From: Duganella rivi
GTDB taxonomy: Bacteria; Pseudomonadota; Gammaproteobacteria; Burkholderiales; Burkholderiaceae_D
DNA length: 64,000 nt
NCBI RefSeq assembly: GCF_009857435.1
Contig: NZ_WWCK01000007.1
Location: 310,001 to 374,000 of the forward strand
Direction: 5' to 3'
In this document: positions 37,253 to 49,206 of the stretch, in pieces
How positions within the stretch are numbered: the first letter of the stretch is position 1
Layout: each line of letters opens with the position of its first letter
Position numbers and translations under genes: made by a program
Notes under the pieces: model-generated
What the model saw: only the letters and a program-made list of their open reading frames with translations
Databases searched by the model: none
Told to the model about the DNA's origin: nothing

Positions 37253-38977
37253 TTAGTCCGCGCGGCGGAACAGGCGGAAACGTTCCTCGCGGTCGGCCGG
37301 ACGGCGGCCTTCCCACAGCAGGATCCAATGCTTGCCGCGGTGCTGCGGCGCGATCTCGCGGTCGTCGCGCAGCTTGATGCTATCTTGCAACAGCAGCAGG
37401 TCGCAGCGGCCGCCCTCGACGCCGGCAAACGGCAGCTGGGCATAGTAGGCAAACGAGGCGCGCTGGGCGGGGCCGACGTTGGTTTCGATGCAGCCGGCGT
37501 TGGCCGGCAGCTTGTCGGCGATCTGGCGCGCCACGCTGGCGTAGCTCTTGCTGTAATTGACGTCCGGCAGGAACAGGGTCATCAGCAGGATCCAGATCAG
37601 GATCAGGCCGCCCGAGGACAGCACCACGGCGCGCCACAGCACCGCCGGCTGGCGCGAGATGCGCCAGTACACCAGCACAAACCAGCCCAGGGTGGCGGCC
37701 AGCGCCACGAAGAAGGCGACCCAGCTCAGTTCCGGGTGGAAGCCTGGCACCAGCTTGAGCGCGTTCCTGGCCGCTTGCGCCGGCCAGCCGGTCAGCTTGG
37801 CGAACCAGAATACCCAGATCACGGCCGCGCACAGGGTCAGCGCCATCACCGAGAACCAGTCGATGGCGTTGATCGCGCCGCGCTTGACGGTCAGCAGGCC
37901 AAACGCGGCCATGACGGCCAGCGGCGGCAGCAGCACCAGCAGGTTGCCCTGTTCCGGCTGCGGGTGGCACAGGGTCAGCAGCACGCCCATCGCCACGAAG
38001 GACAGCGGCACCACAATGTGCAGCACGCCGCGCTGGCGGCGCCAGGCCCACACGGCCCACGCCGCGAACGGCCACGCCGGCCAGAAGAACCAGACGCCGA
38101 CGCGGAAGAAGAATTTGATGGTCGGCCAGCTCGGCACGTCCAGTTGCAGCCAGTTCCAGCCCAGCCACGCGTTCAGCGGCTGCTGGTGGTAAGGCGTCAG
38201 CAGCTGGGCCGGGATCAGCCACAGGGCGGTAATGGCGCCGCCGACGGCAATCATGGCGCCGAGGTCGCGCACCGCGCGGATGGCCGGCTGGGCCAGGAAG
38301 CGGGTGCAGGCAAACAGGGCCAGCATCAGGCACACCGGCGTGATCCAGCCGCGCGTCAGGGTCAGCAGGCCGATGGCCAGGCCGCTCAGGGCGGCGTTGC
38401 GCAGCGACGGCTTTTCCACGTAGCGCACGGTGCGGTACAGCAGGAAGGCGGTCATTGACACCTGCATCGCTTCCGGCGTGGTCTCGTGGCTGTGCAGCAG
38501 CAGGCCGAGGCAGCCGAGGTAGATCAGGACGGCGGCGTCGGCCAGCGTGCGGCCGAAGTCGTCCGGCTCGGGCTGGCCGCCGAAGGCCAGGCGCAGCGGC
38601 TGTGCATCCTGGCGGCGGCCCAGCTGGTAGGTGGCGTACCACAGCGACAGCACGCCGGCCAGGAACACAACCACGGTGCCGACGCGCGCCGCCAGCACAT
38701 CGCCCAGCAGCCAGCCGAACAGCTTGATGCCGGCCGCGCCGAGCCAGAACGCCAGCGGGCCTTCGTCGGGCCACGACAGGCCGGCAATATTCGGCCACAG
38801 CCAGTCTTGCCAGCTGCCGTGCGCCATCGTCCACATGATGCCGAAGCTGGCGGCGTCGTCGTTCTTCCAGGGATCGCGGCCGATCAGGCCGGGCAGGATG
38901 TACAGCAGGCCGAGGGCGAACAGCGCCCAGCGCGGCAGGGCCAGGGTGGCGGCGGCAGGAAGACGGACTGGCTTCAT
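37253..38977 (-). CDS. Polytopic glycosyltransferase, ArnT/PMT (GT39/GT83) type
   Basis: A 574-residue membrane protein with about 11-12 helices. The first periplasmic loop has the acidic motif in RDPWKNDDAASF near 34-45 and DEGPLAFWLGA near 72, features of lipid-linked sugar transferases such as ArnT. Such enzymes move a sugar from a polyprenyl phosphate to lipid A or proteins at the periplasmic face. Donor and acceptor cannot be inferred, and no arn genes are near. It is followed on the same strand by the solute-binding protein after 56 bases. Confidence 0.82.
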   Translation of the reverse strand: MKPVRLPAAATLALPRWALFALGLLYILPGLIGRDPWKNDDAASFGIMWTMAHGSWQDWLWPNIAGLSWPDEGPLAFWLGAAGIKLFGWLLGDVLAARVGTVVVFLAGVLSLWYATYQLGRRQDAQPLRLAFGGQPEPDDFGRTLADAAVLIYLGCLGLLLHSHETTPEAMQVSMTAFLLYRTVRYVEKPSLRNAALSGLAIGLLTLTRGWITPVCLMLALFACTRFLAQPAIRAVRDLGAMIAVGGAITALWLIPAQLLTPYHQQPLNAWLGWNWLQLDVPSWPTIKFFFRVGVWFFWPAWPFAAWAVWAWRRQRGVLHIVVPLSFVAMGVLLTLCHPQPEQGNLLVLLPPLAVMAAFGLLTVKRGAINAIDWFSVMALTLCAAVIWVFWFAKLTGWPAQAARNALKLVPGFHPELSWVAFFVALAATLGWFVLVYWRISRQPAVLWRAVVLSSGGLILIWILLMTLFLPDVNYSKSYASVARQIADKLPANAGCIETNVGPAQRASFAYYAQLPFAGVEGGRCDLLLLQDSIKLRDDREIAPQHRGKHWILLWEGRRPADREERFRLFRRAD

Positions 38978-39032
38978 CGTGGTGTGTTGTTATGAGTAGA
39001 ACCGGAGTATGCAGGAAAACTGCACGGCAAAC

Positions 39033-39063
39033 AAAAAAAGCAGCCAGAGGCTGCTTTTTTTAT
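39033..39063 (-). terminator. Terminator of rpmE2
   Basis: AGCAGCC and GGCTGCT pair around AGA, with A-tracts and T-tracts on both sides, so it can act in both directions. It lies just past the L31 stop codon. Confidence 0.88.
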
Positions 39064-39077
39064 CGAAGCGGCTGAAA

Positions 39078-39347
39078 TTAGCCTGCAGCGACGGCGGTTT
39101 TCGAACCAACCGAACCGAACTTCTGGCGGAATTTCTCAACGCGGCCAGCGGTGTCGACGATTTTGTGTTTGCCGGTGTAGAACGGGTGCGATTCAGCCGA
39201 AACCTCGATCTTCACCAGTGGGTATTCTTTACCTTCGTGGGTGATGGTTTCGCGGGTGCCGATGGTCGAACGGGTGATGAATTTGAAGTCGCACGACAGG
39301 TCGTGGAAAACAACTTCGCGGTATTCTGGGTGACCTTCTGGTTTCAT
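39078..39347 (-). CDS. rpmE2: 50S ribosomal protein L31 type B
   Basis: An 89-residue ribosomal protein starting MKPEGHPEYREVVFHDLS, the type B signature, with the C-terminal HPFYTGKHKIVDTAGRVEKF block. The zinc CxxC pairs of type A are absent, so it is the zinc-independent form, often induced when zinc is scarce. ATG 39347 has GAGG upstream. It is downstream of rho with a hairpin between them. Confidence 0.96.
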   Translation of the reverse strand: MKPEGHPEYREVVFHDLSCDFKFITRSTIGTRETITHEGKEYPLVKIEVSAESHPFYTGKHKIVDTAGRVEKFRQKFGSVGSKTAVAAG

Positions 39348-39473
39348 TTTGTAGCCTCGGTTAGTTTGGTAGCCAAACAGCACTTCGTCGATCTGTACTA
39401 CATCCTGATCCGATTGCCGCTCACTTGCCAGTGTTTAAATTAATGCGATCGAGGATTATACCGGCGTAAACGC

Positions 39474-39500
39474 AAACTGGCAACCAATGGTTGCCAGTTT
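39474..39500 (-). terminator. Hairpin downstream of rho, probable terminator
   Basis: A perfect 12-base stem (AAACTGGCAACC with GGTTGCCAGTTT) with loop AAT lies 19 bases past the rho stop. The T-content after it on the minus strand is modest (TTTGCGTTT), so termination may be partial, or the hairpin may protect the 3' end. Confidence 0.6.
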
Positions 39501-39518
39501 GTTAAGGCGCGCTGTAAC

Positions 39519-40781
39519 TTAGCCGCCTCTGCGCATCATATCAAAGAACTCAGTATTGTTCTTCGTCGCGCGCATCTTGTCGAGGATGAACTCCATCGCC
39601 TCGATCTCGTCCATCGAGTACAGCAGCTTGCGCAGGATCCAGATCTTCTGCAGCTGGTCTGGCTTGATCAGCAGTTCCTCGCGGCGGGTGCCCGATTTGT
39701 TCAGGTTGATTGCCGGGTAGACGCGTTTCTCGGCCAGGCGGCGCTCCAGGTGCACCTCCATATTGCCGGTACCCTTGAATTCTTCGTAGATCACGTCGTC
39801 CATGCGCGAACCGGTTTCGATCAGCGCGGTCGCGACGATGGTCAGCGAGCCGCCTTCTTCGACGTTACGGGCAGCACCGAAGAAGCGCTTCGGACGCTGC
39901 AGCGCGTTGGCGTCCACACCACCGGTCAGCACCTTGCCCGAGGCAGGGATCACGGTGTTGTAGGCACGGGCCAGACGGGTGATCGAATCCAGCAGGATGA
40001 CCACGTCTTTTTTCATCTCGACCAGACGCTTGGCTTTTTCCAGCACCATCTCGGCCACTTGCACGTGGCGGGTGGCCGGTTCGTCGAAGGTCGAGGCAAC
40101 CACTTCGCCGCGCACCGAGCGCTGCATCTCGGTAACCTCTTCAGGACGTTCGTCGATCAGCAGCACGATCAGGGTCACGTCCGGGTGGTTCGAGGTGATC
40201 GCGTGGGCGATGTGTTGCAGCATGACCGATTTACCGGACTTCGGCGACGCCACCAGCAGGCCGCGCTGGCCTTTGCCGATCGGCGAAATCAAATCGATGA
40301 TACGGCCGGTGATGTTTTCCGTGCCGTTGATGTCACGTTCCAGGCGCAGCGGCTCGTTCGGGTGCAGCGGCGTCAAGTTCTCAAACAAAATGCGGTGCTT
40401 CGAGGCTTCCGGCGATTCGCCGTTGACCTTGTCGACCTTGACCAGCGCGAAATAGCGCTCGCCATCTTTCGGGGTACGCACTTCGCCCTCGATCGAGTCG
40501 CCGGTGTGCAGGTTGAAGCGGCGGATCTGCGAAGGGGAAATGTAGATATCGTCGGTGGACGCCATGTAGCTGGCGTCCGGCGAGCGCAGGAAGCCGAAGC
40601 CGTCCGGCAGCACTTCCAGGGCGCCGTCGCCGAAGATTTGCTCGCCCGATTTGGCGCGTTTTTTCAGGATTGCGAACATCAACTCTTGCTTGCGCAGGCG
40701 CGCCGCATTGTCGATATCCAGTCCGATGGCCATTTCCAACAACGCCGAGACGTGTAAGGCCTTTAGTTCAGATAGATGCAT
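39519..40781 (-). CDS. rho: Transcription termination factor Rho
   Basis: A 420-residue hexameric RNA helicase, normal length. It has the N-terminal Rho_N and cold-shock-like RNA-binding domain (about 1-125, DGFGFLRSPDASY), Walker A SPKSGKSVM near 177, Walker B VVILLDSITRLARAYN near 260 and the secondary RNA-binding Q/R-loops (TGGVDANAL, GGSLTIVATALIETGSRMD). The ATG at 40781 is standard. trxA lies upstream on the same strand, the same order as in E. coli. A strong GC hairpin lies in the leader between trxA and rho. Confidence 0.97.
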   Translation of the reverse strand: MHLSELKALHVSALLEMAIGLDIDNAARLRKQELMFAILKKRAKSGEQIFGDGALEVLPDGFGFLRSPDASYMASTDDIYISPSQIRRFNLHTGDSIEGEVRTPKDGERYFALVKVDKVNGESPEASKHRILFENLTPLHPNEPLRLERDINGTENITGRIIDLISPIGKGQRGLLVASPKSGKSVMLQHIAHAITSNHPDVTLIVLLIDERPEEVTEMQRSVRGEVVASTFDEPATRHVQVAEMVLEKAKRLVEMKKDVVILLDSITRLARAYNTVIPASGKVLTGGVDANALQRPKRFFGAARNVEEGGSLTIVATALIETGSRMDDVIYEEFKGTGNMEVHLERRLAEKRVYPAINLNKSGTRREELLIKPDQLQKIWILRKLLYSMDEIEAMEFILDKMRATKNNTEFFDMMRRGG

Positions 40782-40852
40782 ATTGTTTGAGTATCCCGTG
40801 ACGGGAAAGTAAAGGTAGGGGCGGGGACTACGTGGGTTGTCTCATTTTATAC

Positions 40853-40878
40853 GGTGGCGCCGCGGGCGCGGCGCCACC
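40853..40878 (-). promoter_or_regulatory. GC-rich hairpin between trxA and rho
   Basis: GGTGGCGCCGC pairs perfectly with GCGGCGCCACC around a four-base loop. No U-run follows on the minus strand (GTATAAAATG), so it is not a classic terminator. It could end trxA mRNA, block RNase or form part of a rho leader. Confidence 0.5.
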
Positions 40879-40901
40879 GGTACAACTGGCGATATCTTAT
40901 C

Positions 40902-41228
40902 TTAGATATTGCTGTCGATGAAGGAGGTCAGCTGGCCTTTTGCCATTGCGCCAACCTTTTGAGCGGCGGCTACGCCGTTCTTGAACAAGATCAGGGTCGG
41001 GATGCCGCGGATGCCGAACTTGGCCGGGATGGCCTGGTTCGAATCAACGTCCAGCTTGGCGATCTGGATCTTGCCTTCGTATTCTTTTGCTACTTCTTCC
41101 AGAATCGGGGCGATGCTCTTGCAAGGGCCGCACCATTCGGCCCAGAAGTCGACCAGTACTGGACGGTCGGATTTCAGCACGTCAGCGTCAAAAGAAGCGT
41201 CGGTAATGTGTTTGATATTTTCGCTCAT
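40902..41228 (-). CDS. trxA: Thioredoxin 1
   Basis: A 108-residue thioredoxin with the redox site WAEWCGPCK near residue 31, the cis-proline in RGIPTLILF and the normal C-terminal helix. It is the general cytoplasmic dithiol reductant. ATG 41228 follows GAGGA; the upstream in-frame extension is not supported. The gene precedes rho on the same strand. Confidence 0.97.
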   Translation of the reverse strand: MSENIKHITDASFDADVLKSDRPVLVDFWAEWCGPCKSIAPILEEVAKEYEGKIQIAKLDVDSNQAIPAKFGIRGIPTLILFKNGVAAAQKVGAMAKGQLTSFIDSNI

Positions 41229-41427
41229 AATTTCCTCAATCGAGGTCAGTGTCAGTAATAACGCCTGGGGACGGTTGCCGCAAACGCTGCCATGAAGCAG
41301 CAAATGGTGGCCGATTGCACGATTTCAATGTCTCGGAGGGGATGGCAACAAGGTCGGCAGGCGAGGGATGGCGTAAATAATAACCCATTTTTTAGAAATG
41401 TGCGGTTGTTTGTCGCAACCCTCTAAA

Positions 41428-41820
41428 CTATTTACCAAGATTGCCGGTTGCTGCTGCGGCGCGGGCCAGCAAAGCCTCCAGCGCCTCGATGCTCATCGGC
41501 TTGGCGCAGGCGTCCAGAATCGCCAGTCCCTGCGCCTCGGCCAGCCGGGCGGCGGTCTTCAGCACGGCGTTGTCGACCCCGGACAACAGCACCACGCTGC
41601 CGCGATATTGCTGCGCCGCCGCAAGGCGCAGGAAGTCGATGCCGTCCATCACCGGCATCGACAAGTCGCAGATCACCAGCTGCGGCGGCCGCAGGCGCAA
41701 TTCGATCAGGGCGCGGCGGCCATCGGTTTCGCGGACTACCGTATGCTCGCCCAGCGCGGCAACCATATCGGCCAGGAGTTCCAGCATGAAGGCATCGTCA
41801 TCCAGCAGCAGTATCCGCAT
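41428..41820 (-). CDS. Single-domain response regulator
   Basis: A 130-residue stand-alone receiver: DDD near 7-9, phospho-Asp in VICDLSMPVMDG near 53, threonine/serine in LLSGVD and lysine in CAKPMS. There is no output domain, so it probably works by protein contact or as a phosphate carrier. It starts one base after the stop of the 1428-residue hybrid kinase, so the two are surely co-expressed and the kinase or its Hpt domain is the likely partner. Confidence 0.9.
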   Translation of the reverse strand: MRILLLDDDAFMLELLADMVAALGEHTVVRETDGRRALIELRLRPPQLVICDLSMPVMDGIDFLRLAAAQQYRGSVVLLSGVDNAVLKTAARLAEAQGLAILDACAKPMSIEALEALLARAAAATGNLGK

Positions 41821-41821
41821 C

Positions 41822-46108
<4,287 letters not shown>

Positions 46109-46334
46109 GAGCTTCCCTTTCGGTGGTCTGAGCGTGCTGTATCCGGGAAAACTATAGCATCGAAGCCGAGGCCGTTGGCGCAGACCTCGCAAGAAAACGA
46201 TTGCATACGGATTGAGGGCAAAACGACCACAAATTTAACAATTCAGGCCTGTTTTCGTGACAATCGGTGAGAATGCGGCGGGGAGGCGCGGCGCGCAGTT
46301 GCTTGCGCCGTGCTAGCAAGTGGGTTTGCTGGCC

Positions 46335-47084
46335 TTACTGGCTGAAACTGCCGGCGAACTGGTAGCGGTGGCCTGGATGCCACATGGTCACCAGCGAGGC
46401 AATCAGGCCGCCGGAGCGTGTCTGGCGCTTGAGCACGAGGCAGGCTTGTTTGGTGTCGATCGCCAGCATGTCGGCGATGTCGCGCGGCGAGGCCAGCGCC
46501 TCGATGCTGTAGGTGGCGTCTTGCAGCGGCGCGGCCTGCACCAGATATTCGTTGGGCGTGATGTGGGCGAAGTCCTGCTCCATGTAGTCGGGCGCGCATT
46601 GCGGATTGACCCAGCGGTCTTCGACCTGGATCGGCACGCCGTTTTCAAAATGGACGATCACCGAGTGGAACAGCGGGTGGCCGGGCGGCAGGTCGAACTG
46701 CTTGGCCATCAAGTCGCTGGCCTTGACGCGTTCCAGCTGCTGCAGGCTGCTGCGGTGGGCGTGGCCGCGCGCGCGCACTTCGTCGGCGATGGACTTAATC
46801 TCCAGCAGGGTGGCTTGGTACTTTTGCTGGGCCACGTAAGTGCCCGAGCCTTGGCGGCGCGTGAGTACCTGTTCCGAGGTGAGTTCGCGCACGGCGCGGT
46901 TGACGGTCATGCGCGAGACGCCGAATTGCTTGACCAGCGCCTGCTCGGACGGGATCACGTCGCCTTCCTTCCACGTGCCGGCGGCGATTTCCGCCAGCAG
47001 GTAGTCCTTGATGCGCTGGAAAATAGGTGTGCTGTCCTGAGTAACTTGATCGTCCAAACCGCCGTCTCCTGTAAGAGTAGTCAT
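46335..47084 (-). CDS. hutC: Histidine utilisation repressor, GntR/HutC family
   Basis: A 249-residue GntR-type regulator. The winged helix (about 18-85) has GDVIPSEQALVKQFGVSRMTVNRAVREL; the UTRA effector domain (about 100-240) has the HutC-like DRWVNPQCAPDYMEQDF and MWHPGHRYQFAGSF ending. HutC binds urocanate and then releases hut promoters. Here it is about 6.6 kb from the hut enzymes, separated by five genes. ATG 47084 has a poor ribosome site; TTG at codon 10, eight bases after AGGAG, is a possible alternative start. Confidence 0.9.
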   Translation of the reverse strand: MTTLTGDGGLDDQVTQDSTPIFQRIKDYLLAEIAAGTWKEGDVIPSEQALVKQFGVSRMTVNRAVRELTSEQVLTRRQGSGTYVAQQKYQATLLEIKSIADEVRARGHAHRSSLQQLERVKASDLMAKQFDLPPGHPLFHSVIVHFENGVPIQVEDRWVNPQCAPDYMEQDFAHITPNEYLVQAAPLQDATYSIEALASPRDIADMLAIDTKQACLVLKRQTRSGGLIASLVTMWHPGHRYQFAGSFSQ

Positions 47085-47185
47085 TCTAGCATCGCATGCT
47101 TGTACAATTCAAAAGCAAGAGGCGGAGTGCGGCGTATTTTTGCACTGGATAGGATGGCTGCATTCCACCAATGACGGAGTCTGAA

Positions 47186-48241
47186 ATGGGCAATTACGGT
47201 AACGAAGAAGGGCGCTGGGCCGCCGTGCAGCAGCGCGATGCCGGCGCCGACGATGTGTTCTGGTACTCGGTGCGCAGCACCGGCGTGTACTGCCGGCCGT
47301 CGTGCGGTGCGCGTCCGGCCTTGCGCAAGAACGTGGCGTTTCATGACAGTCGCGCAGAGGCGGAGGCGGCGGGCTTCCGGCCTTGCCTGCGCTGCAAACC
47401 GGATCAGCCGCCGCTGGCCGAGCGCCAGGCGGCGATTGTGGCGCAAGCTTGCCGCCTGATCGATGAGGCGGAGGAGACGCCGGACTTGGACAGCCTGGCG
47501 GAGGCGGTGGGCGTAAGCCGTTTTTATTTTCATCGCATGTTCAAGGCGGTGACGGGGATAACGCCGAAGGCCTACGCCAATGCGGCGCGGGCGCGGCGCG
47601 TGCAGGCCGGGTTGGCCGGGCAGCCCAACGTGACGGATGTGATTTACGCGGCCGGCTTTAATTCGAGCGGGCGCTTTTATGCGCAGTCGTCCTCGGTGCT
47701 GGGCATGACGCCATCGGCCTTCCGTTCCGGCGGCAAGGGCGAGCAGATCAAGTTTGCAATTGCCGAGTGTTCGCTGGGGCCGATCCTGGTGGCCAGCACG
47801 GAGCGCGGCATTTGCGCGATCCTGATCGATGACGATCCTGATTTTTTGGTGAAGGATTTGCAGGATCGCTTTCCGAAGGCGGAGTTGATCGGCGCGGAGC
47901 CGGCGTACGAGCAAGTGGTCTCGCGCGTGATCGGCATGGTCGAGCAGCCGTCGGTTGGCCTGGACTTGCCGCTCGATGTGCGCGGCACGGCGTTCCAGCA
48001 GCGCGTGTGGCAAGTGCTGCGGGCGATACCTGCCGGGAAGCGCGTGACGTATGCGGAACTGGCCGAATTGGCCAATGTGCCGCGCGGCGCGCGCGCGGTG
48101 GCGTCGGCGTGCGCGGCAAATGCGATTGCGGTGGCGATACCGTGTCACCGCGTGGTGCGCAATGATGGATCGATCTCCGGCTATCGCTGGGGCGTGGATC
48201 GCAAGGCGGAATTGTTGAACAGGGAGACGGTCAGTGAGTAG
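47186..48241 (+). CDS. ada: Ada: bifunctional alkylation-repair methyltransferase and AraC-type regulator
   Basis: A 351-residue protein of Ada layout. The N-terminal methylphosphotriester domain has zinc cysteines in CRPSCG and CLRC, an AraC helix-turn-helix region follows (about 90-180), and the C-terminal O6-alkylguanine transferase has the active site IPCHRVV. It repairs alkylated DNA and, once methylated at the N-terminal Cys, activates the adaptive response. ATG 47186 is chosen because GGAG precedes it; an ATG 15 bases earlier has none. The next gene overlaps its end by eight bases. Confidence 0.94.
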   Translation: MGNYGNEEGRWAAVQQRDAGADDVFWYSVRSTGVYCRPSCGARPALRKNVAFHDSRAEAEAAGFRPCLRCKPDQPPLAERQAAIVAQACRLIDEAEETPDLDSLAEAVGVSRFYFHRMFKAVTGITPKAYANAARARRVQAGLAGQPNVTDVIYAAGFNSSGRFYAQSSSVLGMTPSAFRSGGKGEQIKFAIAECSLGPILVASTERGICAILIDDDPDFLVKDLQDRFPKAELIGAEPAYEQVVSRVIGMVEQPSVGLDLPLDVRGTAFQQRVWQVLRAIPAGKRVTYAELAELANVPRGARAVASACAANAIAVAIPCHRVVRNDGSISGYRWGVDRKAELLNRETVSE

Positions 48242-49076
48242 TGCAGGAAATGGCGAACTGGATTTCGGCGATCCGCAGGACGAACGCAAGCCGCGCGTGG
48301 TGCCGCCCATGGCTGCCGCGCCGAAGCCCGCAGACGCTGCGGCCGCGCGCAGGGCGGTCGGCGCGGCGGCCGGCATCGCGGTGCATGTGGCGGCGCTGGA
48401 CTGGCAGGGCATCGCCGACCAGCTTAACGCCCACGGCTACGCCATCATCCCCGGCCTGCTGACCGCCGACGAATGCCAGGACATGGCCGCGCACTACGCC
48501 CACGCCAACCTGTTCCGCAGCCGCGTGGTGATGTCGCAGCACGGTTTCGGCAGCGGCGAGTATCAATACTTCCGCTACCCGCTGCCGTCGATGGTGTCGG
48601 CCTTGCGCCAGGCGCTGTATGGCCCGCTGGCCGTCATCGCCAACCGCTGGCACGAGTTGATGGAGTTGCCGGATCGTTTCCCCGTCGATCATGCCGACTT
48701 CCTCGCCCGTTGCCACGCCGCCGGCCAGCAGCGTCCGACGCCGCTGCTGCTCGAATACAAAGCCGGCGACTACAACTGCCTGCACCAAGACCTGTACGGC
48801 GAGCATGTTTTCCCCCTGCAAGCGGCGGTGCTGCTGAACCAGCCGGGCAAGGATTTCGAAGGAGGGGAGTTTGTGCTGACCGAGCAGCGCCCGCGCATGC
48901 AGTCGCGGGTCGAAGTGGTGCCACTGAAACGCGGCGACATGGTAATCTTCGCCGTCAACCACCGTCCCGTGCAGGGCACGCGTGGCATCTACCGCGTCAA
49001 CCTGCGGCACGGCGTGAGCCGGCTGCGGTCGGGATCACGCCATACACTGGGCATCATCTTCCACGACGCGACTTGA
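48234..49076 (+). CDS. 2OG-Fe(II) oxygenase coupled to ada
   Basis: A 280-residue protein of the 2-oxoglutarate oxygenase family found beside ada in many Proteobacteria (PF09859-like). A disordered, basic, Ala-rich start (1-55) precedes the double-stranded helix. Iron ligands are seen as HxD in LHQDLYGEH and a distal His in the VNLRHGVSRLRSGSRH region, with the 2OG-binding Arg in the same block. The operon suggests a dealkylation role like AlkB, but the sequence is not AlkB. GTG start overlaps the ada stop. Confidence 0.88.
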   Translation: MSSAGNGELDFGDPQDERKPRVVPPMAAAPKPADAAAARRAVGAAAGIAVHVAALDWQGIADQLNAHGYAIIPGLLTADECQDMAAHYAHANLFRSRVVMSQHGFGSGEYQYFRYPLPSMVSALRQALYGPLAVIANRWHELMELPDRFPVDHADFLARCHAAGQQRPTPLLLEYKAGDYNCLHQDLYGEHVFPLQAAVLLNQPGKDFEGGEFVLTEQRPRMQSRVEVVPLKRGDMVIFAVNHRPVQGTRGIYRVNLRHGVSRLRSGSRHTLGIIFHDAT

Positions 49077-49122
49077 GTGAAAAGCGCGCGGCACCAACCC
49101 AACCCGCACACCGCTGCGGCCA

Positions 49123-49152
49123 GGGTCTGACCCCGTACGGGGTCAGACCCTT
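49123..49152. repeat. Perfect 30-base palindrome, GGGTCTGACCCC type
   Basis: Each arm is AGGGTCTGACCCCGT; the whole 30-base sequence equals its reverse complement. It lies between the oxygenase gene and the convergent msbA stop, with no T-run next to it, so it could serve either gene as a 3' hairpin. The same GGGTCTGACCCC core is reported as a dispersed repeat in Massilia-type genomes, so a REP-like element is the likely class. No second copy was seen in this window. Confidence 0.75.
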
Positions 49153-49206
49153 TCGTTAGGGGTGCTTTTTAGGACTGAAGATGAGACGTCAACCGCTGCG
49201 CGTCCA

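Noticed and set aside
47100..47107. TTGTACAA upstream of hutC as an autoregulatory operator
   Set aside because: Arms match but the four central bases present at the hutU site are missing, so spacing is wrong for the same dimer.
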